A model generated the notes under the pieces. The model did not search any database. It had not been told where the DNA came from and worked only from the letters and a program-made list of their open reading frames with translations. The translations under genes and the position numbers were made by a program. This document shows positions 19,504 to 28,262 of a stretch of DNA of 59,071 nucleotides, piece by piece. The DNA comes from Bifidobacterium breve. Its GTDB lineage: Bacteria > Actinomycetota > Acidimicrobiia > Acidimicrobiales > Microtrichaceae. How positions within the stretch are numbered: position 1 is the first letter of the stretch; the number at the start of each line of letters is the position of its first letter. The stretch is from positions 1 to 59,071 of the forward strand of contig CAMDLX010000004.1 in NCBI GenBank assembly GCA_945901935.1, in the 5' to 3' direction.

Positions 19504-20934
19504 TCATCGAGCCAGGATCTGTTGGATGAGCAGAGTGACGTCGTCATAGGTTTTGCGACGCTCTTGCATCAGGTTCGAGATTTTGTCGTAGGCGTGAATC
19601 ACTGTGGTGTGATCACGTCCGCCAAATTCCTTGCCTATTTGCGGATATGAGAGGTCAGTAAGTTCTCGACAGACGTACATGCCAACTTGTCGGGCGTGCA
19701 CTAAATCGCGGGTTCGACTCTTGCTGCGGAGCTGTTCCACTTCCACACCAAACATTTCGGCTGTTTTTTCGCTGATATAACTCGCAGTGATCTGCCGGGG
19801 TTTCGTGGCACTTATGGAGTCGGCAAGGATGATTTCAGCAAGTTCTACTGTCAGTTGCTCGTCATTGAGTGCAGCGTAAGCACTGACTCGGATGAGTGCA
19901 CCTTCGAGTTCACGGATGTTGTAGGTGATATTGGTAGCAATGAACTCAAGTACGTCAGCGGGAACCTTTGTGTTCGACTGCTCACCCTTTTTGAGCAGAA
20001 TAGCCAGCCTGGTCTCGAAGTCGGGTGGCTGAATATCGGTGATGAGGCCCATCTTGAATCGACTACGAAGCCGATCTTCAAGGGTAGCTATCGCATCTGG
20101 TGGCCGATCCGAGGACAAAACGATCTGTCGTTGAGCCTCATGCAAGGTGTTGAAAGTATGAAAGAACTCTTCCTGTAGCTGTTCTTTCCCTTCCATAAAC
20201 TGAATGTCGTCTACGAGTAGAACGTCGATCTCTCGGTATCTCCGCTTGAATTCAGGCTGGGAGTTCTTGCGAATAGCGTCAACGAACTCGTTGAGCAAGG
20301 TCTCTGTGGAGAGATATCGAACTTTGTACTGCGGGTAGTTCTCTCGGACGTAGTTGGCAATGGACTGCAACAGATGCGTTTTGCCGAGGCCAGCGTCTCC
20401 GTAGACAAACAAAGGGTTGTAGCTGCGCGCTGGCGTTTCGGCAACTGACAGGGCTGCAGCATGTGCGAAGCGGTTGGACTGCCCAATAACGAAGGTGTCA
20501 AAGGTGTATCGCCGCGCAGCATTTGATTGTGGAGCCACTCCTGTTTGGGATCCGGCTGTTGGTGTTCCTGAAACTGCAGCTGCGTCATCGAGAGACAGGG
20601 ATCTGTTCTGTGTCTCGGCGGATTCTGGTTCTGGTTGAAGTGTGTCAATTTCGACTTCGATAACCAAGGTGAGATCGGGATATCCCGCGTCTGTCAAGGC
20701 CGAGAGCAGCAACTCGACATAGCGCTGCTCGATCCGTTGGCGGACCAATTGACTCGGAACCGAGACTGTCAGAATATCATCAACGATCTCTATGCCAGTC
20801 ATATCCTGGAAAGTCGAACTCCAGACGCTGTCGCTAACTTGAAGGGCGAGCAAGGGTGCAGCCGAGGCCCAGATCTTTGCTCCCTCTCCTTCCAATGTGC
20901 CTTCTTCCCTCGGGGGTGTGCAGCGTTGGTGCAC
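19504..20934 (-). CDS. dnaA: chromosomal replication initiator DnaA (start codon uncertain)
   Basis: FVIGQSNRFAHAAALSVAETPARSYNPLFVYGDAGLGKTHLLQSI; LLVDDIQFMEGKEQLQEEFFHTFN; C-terminal GGRDHTTVIHAYDKI. Confidence 0.98.
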   Translation of the reverse strand: MHQRCTPPREEGTLEGEGAKIWASAAPLLALQVSDSVWSSTFQDMTGIEIVDDILTVSVPSQLVRQRIEQRYVELLLSALTDAGYPDLTLVIEVEIDTLQPEPESAETQNRSLSLDDAAAVSGTPTAGSQTGVAPQSNAARRYTFDTFVIGQSNRFAHAAALSVAETPARSYNPLFVYGDAGLGKTHLLQSIANYVRENYPQYKVRYLSTETLLNEFVDAIRKNSQPEFKRRYREIDVLLVDDIQFMEGKEQLQEEFFHTFNTLHEAQRQIVLSSDRPPDAIATLEDRLRSRFKMGLITDIQPPDFETRLAILLKKGEQSNTKVPADVLEFIATNITYNIRELEGALIRVSAYAALNDEQLTVELAEIILADSISATKPRQITASYISEKTAEMFGVEVEQLRSKSRTRDLVHARQVGMYVCRELTDLSYPQIGKEFGGRDHTTVIHAYDKISNLMQERRKTYDDVTLLIQQILAR

Positions 20935-21009
20935 AGAAACTCAGTGATCCGATGCTACTGCTTAGAAAACTTGCCGAAAACCAAGCCAAAGCTCTGCTTT
21001 AGTATGATT

Positions 21010-21042
21010 TCGTCCACAACCACGTCCACACTCTGTGGATAA
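21010..21042. other. three DnaA boxes upstream of dnaA, starts exactly 12 bp apart
   Basis: TCGTCCACA 21010-21018, ACGTCCACA 21022-21030, TGTGGATAA 21034-21042 (exact reverse complement of TTATCCACA). Confidence 0.8.
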
Positions 21043-21126
21043 CTTCGTGGTTCTAAAGTCTGCAAAGGCTAGTGAGTGGCCAAGGTCCTAGCAAATTGAG
21101 CAGTGACTTTTGTCCCATTGAAGTAG

Positions 21127-21162
21127 CCATTGGATTAGCGATTGGATTGGCCATTGGATTGG
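21127..21162. repeat. three tandem 12-bp repeats between dnaA and rpmH
   Basis: CCATTGGATTAG / CGATTGGATTGG / CCATTGGATTGG. Confidence 0.9.
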
Positions 21163-21371
21163 ATAGTTGCCAGAGTCAGGCTGAGCAATCTATCCTCTGG
21201 AGTCCGGGTCTGTCCGGGGCAACTATTCGCGTTCTGCTTTCGAACCAATGCCGTTAGCGTCCGGTAAACCGACGACGCTTGCCCCAGGTAGCCGGCCTGC
21301 TTAGTGGACACATCTACTGATCAGGTTCATAGAGCAGATGAACAATCTGTTCGTAGTCTTTTGGAGTTTCT

Positions 21372-21506
21372 GTGAAGCGTACTTACCAGCCGAACGAACG
21401 ACGCCGTGCCCGTAAGCATGGTTTTCGCCACCGTATGTCCGACCGCGCTGGTCGAGCCATCATCAAGTCACGGCGCCGCAAGGGCCGTCAGCGTCTGTCT
21501 GCCTGA
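21372..21506 (+). CDS. rpmH: 50S ribosomal protein L34 (bL34); absent from the ORF track because of its size
   Basis: GTG start; [44 protein letters not shown]. Confidence 0.97.
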   Translation: MKRTYQPNERRRARKHGFRHRMSDRAGRAIIKSRRRKGRQRLSA

Positions 21507-21895
21507 TCGACCGGATCCACGAACGTGCAGTCTTCCGGGAGTTCGGCCGAGGCGCAGTTCGGTCCCGTAGCGGGCCACTTACGGTGGTCAGAGCGAGCCC
21601 GACTGGAAGAACGCGGCCCTCTTTGGCGTTTGCCATCTCCCGCAAAGTTGGCAATGCAGTGGTTAGAAACCGCCTCCGTCGCCAGATTCGGCATGCTGCA
21701 GTCCAGTTGGAACAGGCGAATTTCTTTGAATCAGCGCCCTATTTGGTCATTGTTCACCCCCCTGCTGTCGGATGCTCAATGAAAGAACTCAGCGGTTACT
21801 TGCAAGAAGCTCTCAGTAAGCAAACGACTCTGAGTAAGCAAATAAGTACCGGAATTAGTGATTTAAGCGCAGGATCTGATCGTTTTGAGAGATAA
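21503..21895 (+). CDS. rnpA: ribonuclease P protein component; start placed at CTG 21503 (non-canonical, see findings)
   Basis: In-frame [64 protein letters not shown]; the RNR motif region is diagnostic; directly after rpmH. Confidence 0.88.
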   Translation: MIDRIHERAVFREFGRGAVRSRSGPLTVVRASPTGRTRPSLAFAISRKVGNAVVRNRLRRQIRHAAVQLEQANFFESAPYLVIVHPPAVGCSMKELSGYLQEALSKQTTLSKQISTGISDLSAGSDRFER

Positions 21896-22244
21896 TTCGA
21901 GTGGACCGATGACAGTAGGCACGCAATCGGAAGTAATTGAGGCGTCAGCTATCAGACCTTCTCTCGTAGCCCGTGCTTGTCTGGCTGCGATTCGATTTTA
22001 TCAGCAGGCTCGCGAAGGCCGACCCTCTCCCTGTCGATTTACACCAAGTTGTTCAACCTATGCCGCCGAGGCAGTGCAACAATATGGTGCGGTGCGGGGA
22101 TCAATGCTCGGGCTTCGACGGTTACTACGTTGCCAGCCCTGGGGTGGTCAGGGCTATGACCCCGTTCCAGATTCTACAAACGCCACCTGTCGCGATCACT
22201 CTTCAACTCCTGTCCCCCTGCCACCCAGCCAGAAGGCCTGCTGA
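21885..22244 (+). CDS. yidD: membrane protein insertion efficiency factor YidD
   Basis: [63 protein letters not shown]. Confidence 0.95.
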   Translation: MRDNSSGPMTVGTQSEVIEASAIRPSLVARACLAAIRFYQQAREGRPSPCRFTPSCSTYAAEAVQQYGAVRGSMLGLRRLLRCQPWGGQGYDPVPDSTNATCRDHSSTPVPLPPSQKAC

Positions 22245-23419
22245 TGTTCGAACAGTTTTTTGATGCCCTTGCATCAATCCTGAACTTTTTTTATGTGCTC
22301 GTACCAGAGGGGATTCGTCCTTGGTTTGGGTACGGATTCTCGATCATGGCGCTCACGGTGTTGGTGATGGCACTCATCACGCCACTAACCGTGAAGAGCA
22401 CACGTTCGATGCTGCAGATGCAGCGGATGCAACCGGAGATGAAACGCATCCAGGAGAAGTACAAGAACGATCGAGAGAAGCTCAATTCTGAGTTGATGGC
22501 CTTCTATAAGGAGAATTCCATCAACCCGCTCGGTGGTTGTTTGCCCATGGTGGCCCAGATGCCAGTCTTCATCATCATGTACCAATTGATTCGAGGGCTA
22601 ACGGTTCGCGATGGTGGTTTGGGCTCGGGTACTGGCCAGATTCTGGCTCAGGTCCAAAAGAACCTTGAAACGACACCTTGGATTTTCTCCGAGCAGGTCT
22701 TTCACCCAGAGCACCTGAATCCGTCAACAGCTCTCTATCAAGCTTTGAGCCAGACGAACAAGATGGACTTTCTTGGAATGGACCTCTCCCTCTCGGCTAG
22801 CCAAGCACTCAAACTCGGCCTGTTACTTGCCATCCCCTATCTGGCTTTGTTGGGCATCATGCTGGCCACCGGACTTTTCCAGAATCATCAGTTGCAGTCG
22901 CGGAACACTTCAGCCAACGTGAATCCTCAGCAGCAGATGATCATGAAGTTCATGCCGTTCTTCTTGCCGATTTTCTCTTTCGCCTTCCCAGCCGGCATGG
23001 CGCTGTATTGGTGTACTCAGAATTTCTGCCGTATTGGGACAAACAGCTATATCACGCGTTCGGTATACCGCAAGGAACACGAGAAGAACCCCATTGAGGT
23101 CAGCTCAAAAGAAGCCAAGGGTTCTAAGACCACAAAATCAAGCACGGCCACAAAATCAGGCAAGGCTGCAATCGCAACCACGGCCGAGATCTCTGCCAAG
23201 AGTGGCTCCAAAAAGGCAGCCAGTGGTTCAAAGAAGTCTGCAAATCCTGAGCCCGAGGTACGTACCCCTGGGAACAGCGTCAAAAGCCAAGCAGCTCACA
23301 AAAAGCAATCAGGACAAGACTCGACGGACGGAATCACGTCGAGCACACCGAGTAAGGCCAAGGTTAATCCGCGGCGTTCCGGCGAGTCCCGTCGAGGTTC
23401 CCAGACGAATAACAACTGA
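22244..23419 (+). CDS. yidC: membrane protein insertase YidC (Oxa1 family)
   Basis: TVKSTRSMLQMQRMQPEMKRIQEKYKNDREKLNSELMAFYKENSINPLGGCLPMVAQMPVFIIMY. Confidence 0.96.
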   Translation: MFEQFFDALASILNFFYVLVPEGIRPWFGYGFSIMALTVLVMALITPLTVKSTRSMLQMQRMQPEMKRIQEKYKNDREKLNSELMAFYKENSINPLGGCLPMVAQMPVFIIMYQLIRGLTVRDGGLGSGTGQILAQVQKNLETTPWIFSEQVFHPEHLNPSTALYQALSQTNKMDFLGMDLSLSASQALKLGLLLAIPYLALLGIMLATGLFQNHQLQSRNTSANVNPQQQMIMKFMPFFLPIFSFAFPAGMALYWCTQNFCRIGTNSYITRSVYRKEHEKNPIEVSSKEAKGSKTTKSSTATKSGKAAIATTAEISAKSGSKKAASGSKKSANPEPEVRTPGNSVKSQAAHKKQSGQDSTDGITSSTPSKAKVNPRRSGESRRGSQTNNN

Positions 23420-23424
23420 GGTAT

Positions 23425-24231
23425 GTGATGGAGTGGGTAGAAACCACCGGTAAGACGGTAGAAGAAGCCAAGGAATTGGCCTTAGATCAGCTCGGAGTCG
23501 ATCAGGAAGATGCTGAGTTTGAGTTACTAGAAGAACCAAAGACTGGCCTTTTTGGTCGCCCTCGCGGTGATGCAAGGGTTCGGGCACGCATACTTCCAAA
23601 GTCTCCACGAGCCAAGGTTGAGCGCAAGCGCCGGCCTCGCAAGGATGAAGCGGGCTCTGCACCTGCAGCAGGCAATTCCGATAACTCAACTAACACAGCG
23701 GATGATCGGAATGTTTCACGTGGAACATCAGCATCTCGTGAGAGGTCAGAACCGCGGCGCAATAAGGAGCCGATGGATCAAGCAGAGCAATGCACTGTCG
23801 TCGAGGAGTTCCTGACTGGCCTTGCTGAGTCATTCGGGTTCTCCGCTTCTGCACAGGCAGTATTTGAAGAAGATGACCTACGAGTCAACCTTTCGGGAGA
23901 AGGTCTAGGTGTGATGGTCGGACCTCGACTGGTAACGCTTGAGGCTATTCAAGAGATCACCCGAAACACCTTGCAGCGTCAGGCAGAAGGCAGGGAGTAC
24001 GGCCGAGTTACTGTGGACATCGAAGGTATACGAGAACGCCGTAAGCAGGCGCTCACCGCTTTCGTGACCGAGCAGGCCACTACCGTGACGAACGGAACCA
24101 CAGTGGTATTCGAAGTGATGTCCAGTGCTGACCGCAAGCAGGTACACGATGTTGCCTCAGAGATCGATGGAATCTCATCAGTCTCCGAGGGAGAAGACCC
24201 ACGGCGCAGGGTAGTTCTGAAGCCTGCCTGA
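23425..24231 (+). CDS. Jag/KhpB RNA-binding protein (Jag-N, KH, R3H)
   Basis: EWVETTGKTVEEAKELALDQLGVDQEDAEFELLEEPKTGLFGRPRGDARVRARI; downstream of yidC. Confidence 0.9.
   Translation: MMEWVETTGKTVEEAKELALDQLGVDQEDAEFELLEEPKTGLFGRPRGDARVRARILPKSPRAKVERKRRPRKDEAGSAPAAGNSDNSTNTADDRNVSRGTSASRERSEPRRNKEPMDQAEQCTVVEEFLTGLAESFGFSASAQAVFEEDDLRVNLSGEGLGVMVGPRLVTLEAIQEITRNTLQRQAEGREYGRVTVDIEGIRERRKQALTAFVTEQATTVTNGTTVVFEVMSSADRKQVHDVASEIDGISSVSEGEDPRRRVVLKPA
23712..23727. other. parS site inside the jag/khpB coding sequence
   Basis: TGTTTCACGTGGAACA, 1 mismatch from the perfect palindrome TGTTCCACGTGGAACA. Confidence 0.92.
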
Positions 24232-24271
24232 TGGGTTGAATGAAGCTGATGAACTGAATGAAGCAGACTTG

Positions 24272-24307
24272 AGGTAGGCACCCGAGAGGGTGCCTACCTT
24301 CATTTTT
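24272..24307 (+). terminator. rho-independent terminator after jag
   Basis: AGGTAGGCACCC-GAGA-GGGTGCCTACCT followed by TCATTTTT: 12-bp perfect stem, 4-nt loop. Confidence 0.88.
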
Positions 24308-24344
24308 CGGCACAACTAACCGGGGACTACTGAAACCTGCGAGA

Positions 24345-24974
24345 ATGCTTAGCGTGGATGATGCAACTCATGAACTCGTTTTGGTTTTAGAAGAAAGTCG
24401 AAGCCTTGGCTTTCTAGGACCTGGTCCAGTCTCGCCACAGATTGATCATGCTCAGGCATTCCTCGACTCCTTAGAAGGCCAAGGGAGAATTCTTGACTTG
24501 GGCAGTGGTGGGGGAGTTCCCGGACTGGTCTTGGCCCTCGCCCTACCAGCTTCGGAATTTGTGCTTCTAGACAGCAATCAGCGGAGATGCGCATTTCTGC
24601 AAGCGGCGATTGAGAGACTTGATATTGCTGACCGGACCAGGGTCGTTACGGGCCGAGCTGAGGAACTCGCTCGAGATCAGGAACTGCGAGGCAGTTTTGA
24701 TTCCGTCGTATCCCGCTCCTTCGGCCCTCCCGCTGTGACTGCCGAATGTGCCATCGGTTTCATGTCGGGTCCAGGTTCTGTTCTGCTCATTAGCGAGCCG
24801 CCAGAGAGTGAACCGAACCGATGGCCAGAGCAGGGTTTACAACTACTCGGTTTACAACTCGGCGAACGACAGACTCAGAAACAGGCAACAATTCAGGTGT
24901 TCACCATGGTTGCACCATGTTCAGATAAGTATCCACGGAGAGTTGGGATACCTACAAAAAGGCCTCTTTTCTAA
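24345..24974 (+). CDS. rsmG: 16S rRNA (guanine527-N7)-methyltransferase RsmG
   Basis: ILDLGSGGGVPGLVLALALPASEFVLLDSNQRRCAFLQAAIERL; between jag and parA. Confidence 0.93.
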   Translation: MLSVDDATHELVLVLEESRSLGFLGPGPVSPQIDHAQAFLDSLEGQGRILDLGSGGGVPGLVLALALPASEFVLLDSNQRRCAFLQAAIERLDIADRTRVVTGRAEELARDQELRGSFDSVVSRSFGPPAVTAECAIGFMSGPGSVLLISEPPESEPNRWPEQGLQLLGLQLGERQTQKQATIQVFTMVAPCSDKYPRRVGIPTKRPLF

Positions 24975-25006
24975 CCAACTGAAGAAAATCTCGCCCAATT
25001 TTGTAC

Positions 25007-25022
25007 TGTTCCACGTGGAACA
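25007..25022. other. perfect parS site upstream of parA
   Basis: TGTTCCACGTGGAACA, perfect 16-bp palindrome. Confidence 0.97.
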
Positions 25023-25034
25023 CACCGAGGGTCC

Positions 25035-26147
25035 TTGACCTTAGGACCAGAACCGTCAAGTATACAGAGGATGATCGACCTGCAGTCCCCGCCTGAGCCA
25101 GAGCAAACCCCAACGCTTCAGGCGGAGGGATTTGAACCAGAGGTACAAGACCGGGAAGATCAGGCTTTCAGTTCGGTCAGTACGGATCTGGCCAGTACGG
25201 ACCTCCCTACCGAGGCGCCTCCTGAAGAGGAGTCCGAAGAGGAGTTTGTTACTGAGTATCCAGAAGAACCAGACGATCGGCGAGTCGAGGAACCAAAAGA
25301 CGCAGATGAACCGACCGATGGTCAGGCACCGACCACTGGATCTGAGGATTCTCCAGCGGAGGGCTTCGTTCGTACAACTCCGGCCCTGCCGCGAGTCATA
25401 GCTCTAGCGAATCAGAAGGGCGGTGTGGGCAAGACCACGACCACTGTCAATCTGGGTGCAGCTCTTGCTGATCTGGGGTATCGGGTACTACTCATTGATC
25501 TTGACCCACAGGGAAACGCCACGACTGGGTTGGGGATCAATCACCATGATCTTGATGTGACGATTTATAACGTGCTCCTACAGGACGTCAATCTTGATGA
25601 GTGCGTAGAGCCCACCGAAGTAAAGGGACTCTTTATCGCCCCCGCGAGTTTGGATTTGGCTGGGTCAGAGATCGAGCTTGTCACAGCATTTAGTCGCGAG
25701 AGCAAACTCAAGCGAGCTTTGGATGAGGTGATCGATGATTACGACTATGTACTCATTGACTGTCCCCCATCGCTCGGGCTGCTCACCGTGAACGCCCTAG
25801 TAGCCGCTACCGAGGTAATGGTGCCGATCCAGTGCGAGTACTACGCACTTGAGGGGCTTGGGCAACTGACGAGAAATGTTGATCTCATCCGCCGCAATCT
25901 CAATGCGAGTCTAGAGATTCTCAATATTGTTCTGGTTATGTATGACGGCAGGACAAAGTTGGGTGAGCAAGTCTCAGATGAGGTTCGAGGACATTACGGC
26001 TCACGGGTGTGTCGCGTTGTGATCCCCAGAAATGTACGCCTATCAGAAGCGCCTGGATTCGGGCAGCCAATTACCACGTTTGATCCGAGTTCTCGGGGTG
26101 CCGTGGCTTATAAGGAACTAGCCCGGGAGGTTAGCGGTGTCTCGTAA
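25035..26147 (+). CDS. parA: chromosome partitioning ATPase ParA/Soj with ~110-aa acidic N-terminal extension (start may be ATG 25071)
   Basis: VIALANQKGGVGKTTTTVNLGAALADLGYRVLLIDLDPQGNATTGLGI. Confidence 0.96.
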   Translation: MTLGPEPSSIQRMIDLQSPPEPEQTPTLQAEGFEPEVQDREDQAFSSVSTDLASTDLPTEAPPEEESEEEFVTEYPEEPDDRRVEEPKDADEPTDGQAPTTGSEDSPAEGFVRTTPALPRVIALANQKGGVGKTTTTVNLGAALADLGYRVLLIDLDPQGNATTGLGINHHDLDVTIYNVLLQDVNLDECVEPTEVKGLFIAPASLDLAGSEIELVTAFSRESKLKRALDEVIDDYDYVLIDCPPSLGLLTVNALVAATEVMVPIQCEYYALEGLGQLTRNVDLIRRNLNASLEILNIVLVMYDGRTKLGEQVSDEVRGHYGSRVCRVVIPRNVRLSEAPGFGQPITTFDPSSRGAVAYKELAREVSGVS

Positions 26148-27045
26148 AGGTGGACTAGGTCGGGGGTTGTCAGCATTAATCCCAACCGGTGACTCAGAGG
26201 TTGAGGAAAGCGCCGCAGGGTTGCATAATCTTGAACTATCCGCCGTGCACGCGAACCCCTTACAGCCAAGAAAAGCATTCGACGAAGAGACCCTAGAAGG
26301 CCTAGTCGATAGCATTCGTGAACTCGGGGTTCTGCAGCCGATACTCGTTAGGCAGACTGATACAGGGTTTGAAATCATTGCTGGTGAACGAAGGTGGCGT
26401 GCAGCAAAGCGTGTTGGTCTTCCCACTATCCCCGCGATAGTTCGGACGGTAGACGATGTCAGTTCACTAGAACAGGCTCTTGTAGAGAACCTGCATCGTC
26501 AGGACTTGAACGCGCTAGAAGAGGCTGCTGCCTATCAGCAGTTGATAGATGATTTTTCTATGACCCAAGAACAGGTGGCCAAGCGAGTTGGTAAGAGTCG
26601 CTCGGCTGTCGCCAACCACCTCCGGTTGTTCCAGCTCTCCCCCGCTGTTCAGAAGCTGGTCGGCGAGGGACTCCTCTCGGCTGGGCATGCCAAAGCAATT
26701 CTTGGTCACCCTGATCGTGCCTATCAGGAGGCAGTGGCCAAAAGAGTAGTTTCTGAGTCCCTCAGTGTTCGAGAGGTCGAGCAGCTGATCAAGGAACGAA
26801 TCGATCTTGAGGCTGGTCTTGGCGGAGCAGCCTCAGCCGGTGGTGGCTCCTCCGAGAGCTCAGAACCCACTCCTGACCCCGAGCGCAAACTGCGACCCCC
26901 AGGCATTTTGGAACTTGAAGAACTGTTGGCCTCATACCTAGATACTCGAGTGGGAGTGTCCATGACTGCAAAGCGCGGCAAGGTGACGGTTGAATTTGCG
27001 AATCTTGAAGACCTGGAACGTCTGTACCGCAGAATTATTGAATAG
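26137..27045 (+). CDS. parB: chromosome partitioning protein ParB/Spo0J
   Basis: GRGLSALIP; LQPRKAFDEETLEGLVDSIRELGVLQPILVR; GERRWRAAKRVGLPTIPAIVR; HTH KRVGKSRSAVANHLRLFQL. Confidence 0.97.
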   Translation: MSRKGGLGRGLSALIPTGDSEVEESAAGLHNLELSAVHANPLQPRKAFDEETLEGLVDSIRELGVLQPILVRQTDTGFEIIAGERRWRAAKRVGLPTIPAIVRTVDDVSSLEQALVENLHRQDLNALEEAAAYQQLIDDFSMTQEQVAKRVGKSRSAVANHLRLFQLSPAVQKLVGEGLLSAGHAKAILGHPDRAYQEAVAKRVVSESLSVREVEQLIKERIDLEAGLGGAASAGGGSSESSEPTPDPERKLRPPGILELEELLASYLDTRVGVSMTAKRGKVTVEFANLEDLERLYRRIIE

Positions 27046-27052
27046 CAGATTC

Positions 27053-27108
27053 AGCGGTCATTCAGTAGCGGTCATTCAGTAGCGATCATTCAGTAGCGAT
27101 CATTCAGT
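27053..27108. repeat. four tandem 14-bp repeats just after parB stop
   Basis: AGCGGTCATTCAGT x2 then AGCGATCATTCAGT x2. Confidence 0.97.
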
Positions 27109-27154
27109 AGCAGCGACTTAGCAGTAGAGACTCAACGCCGCCCTGCTGAAAGGT

Positions 27155-27187
27155 TTATACACAGGCTGTGGGAAAACTTGTGGTTAA
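27155..27187. other. three DnaA-box-like 9-mers, starts exactly 12 bp apart, between parB and the CwlM-like gene
   Basis: TTATACACA 27155-27163; TGTGGGAAA 27167-27175; TGTGGTTAA 27179-27187. Confidence 0.55.
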
Positions 27188-27234
27188 CCAAAGCTGAGGC
27201 TCAGATTGAGGGTTGAACCTGCGAATCGACTCAG

Positions 27235-28188
27235 CTAGCAGGGATCGCTTGCCCAGGCTTCCAAAGCCCGGTGCAACGCTGCGATCACGAGTGCATGACT
27301 AGCCTCTAAAACAGCGGGTGGGCCTAATCTAAGAAGCACAGCGGGTGGTCGTGTTTCGCGCAGAATTTGCAGGCGCATTCCCTGCACTGTGCCTACTCCC
27401 CAACCGGGAGCGGCGGGAAGTTCTCGTATGATCAACTCAGCGAAACGTCTGCCTGCGTCTGACTCGTAGCCCGGAACCGAAAAATAACTCGCATCGGCCT
27501 GAGCATCATCTGAGACTTCAAATCCCAGATATAGATCGGCTGAAAACAGGTTGACAGCCTCAGCTTGGAGCGACCAATCCTGATCATCGAGAAGCAGGGT
27601 GGACATGCCTGAGCCCTGGAGGCCAGCAGCAAACCCACTCAAAATAGGATGGATCTGTCCAATTGATCCCAGTCCAACGCGCAGGTCAGTCAAGTCCGTG
27701 AGTCGGCGCCGGAGGCGATCTCGTTCACGAACTCCAGTCACAGTAGCGCTACCACCACGGCCTTCAAGTCGAACTAGCGAGTCAACAGTCTCGGGTCCAC
27801 AGACCTTGTCGCTCACCAGTCCGGCGTTTCGTTGGAAATCAGCGATGGCTTGCTGCGTGTGTGGCCCAAAGATCCCGTCGACTCGGCCGGCATCAAAACC
27901 CAGGGCACCAAGACGCAACTGAAGTTCAGATACGTCGTCTCCGCGCATCATGGGGGAGCGCAGACAGAGCAGGCGATCACCAATACTGAACGCAGTCTCT
28001 ACCAAGGCGGCCCAGGTGGTTGAGTCGCAGGCTCCATCAGGGTCGAGGCCGCTTGCCTTTTGGAACTCTCGAACGGCCAGTTGAGTGGCAGACGAAAAGT
28101 TCCCGGGGTCATCAGAGATAGAAAACCCTGCAGCCTGCAGCCTTCGCTGCAGGTCAGCTACGTCAGGCCCAGTAGAACCTGCGATCAA
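27235..28188 (-). CDS. CwlM-like protein: two PG_binding_1 repeats plus degenerate amidase_3-like domain
   Basis: GSTGPDVADLQRRLQAAGFSISDDPGNFSSATQLAVREFQKASGLDPDGACDSTTW and MRGDDVSELQLRLGALGFDAGRVDGIFGPHTQQAIADFQRNAGL; position next to trxA matches cwlM synteny. Confidence 0.78.
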   Translation of the reverse strand: MIAGSTGPDVADLQRRLQAAGFSISDDPGNFSSATQLAVREFQKASGLDPDGACDSTTWAALVETAFSIGDRLLCLRSPMMRGDDVSELQLRLGALGFDAGRVDGIFGPHTQQAIADFQRNAGLVSDKVCGPETVDSLVRLEGRGGSATVTGVRERDRLRRRLTDLTDLRVGLGSIGQIHPILSGFAAGLQGSGMSTLLLDDQDWSLQAEAVNLFSADLYLGFEVSDDAQADASYFSVPGYESDAGRRFAELIIRELPAAPGWGVGTVQGMRLQILRETRPPAVLLRLGPPAVLEASHALVIAALHRALEAWASDPC

Positions 28189-28248
28189 CGGAAGCGAGGC
28201 GAGAGTGATAACAAAACTCCAGAAATTAGGGGAGCAGACTCATGCTAC

Positions 28249-28262
28249 CGAACATATGTTCG
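28249..28262. promoter_or_regulatory. candidate LexA (SOS) box
   Basis: CGAACATATGTTCG, perfect palindrome matching CGAAC-N4-GTTCG; 61 bp upstream of the CwlM-like start. Confidence 0.55.

Noticed and set aside
19187-19507. 106-aa minus-strand ORF covering the dnaA-dnaN spacer
   Set aside because: Overlaps the dnaN start and the 23-bp repeat array; the RDRDRD-type translation is a product of the repeat, whose period is not a multiple of 3.
21072-21257. 61-aa ORF AIGLAIGLAIGLD between dnaA and rpmH
   Set aside because: Produced by the 12-bp repeat array; no SD and no family; treated as non-coding origin sequence.
24232-24262. TGAATGAAGC direct repeats after jag
   Set aside because: Two short copies only, directly before a terminator; likely chance.
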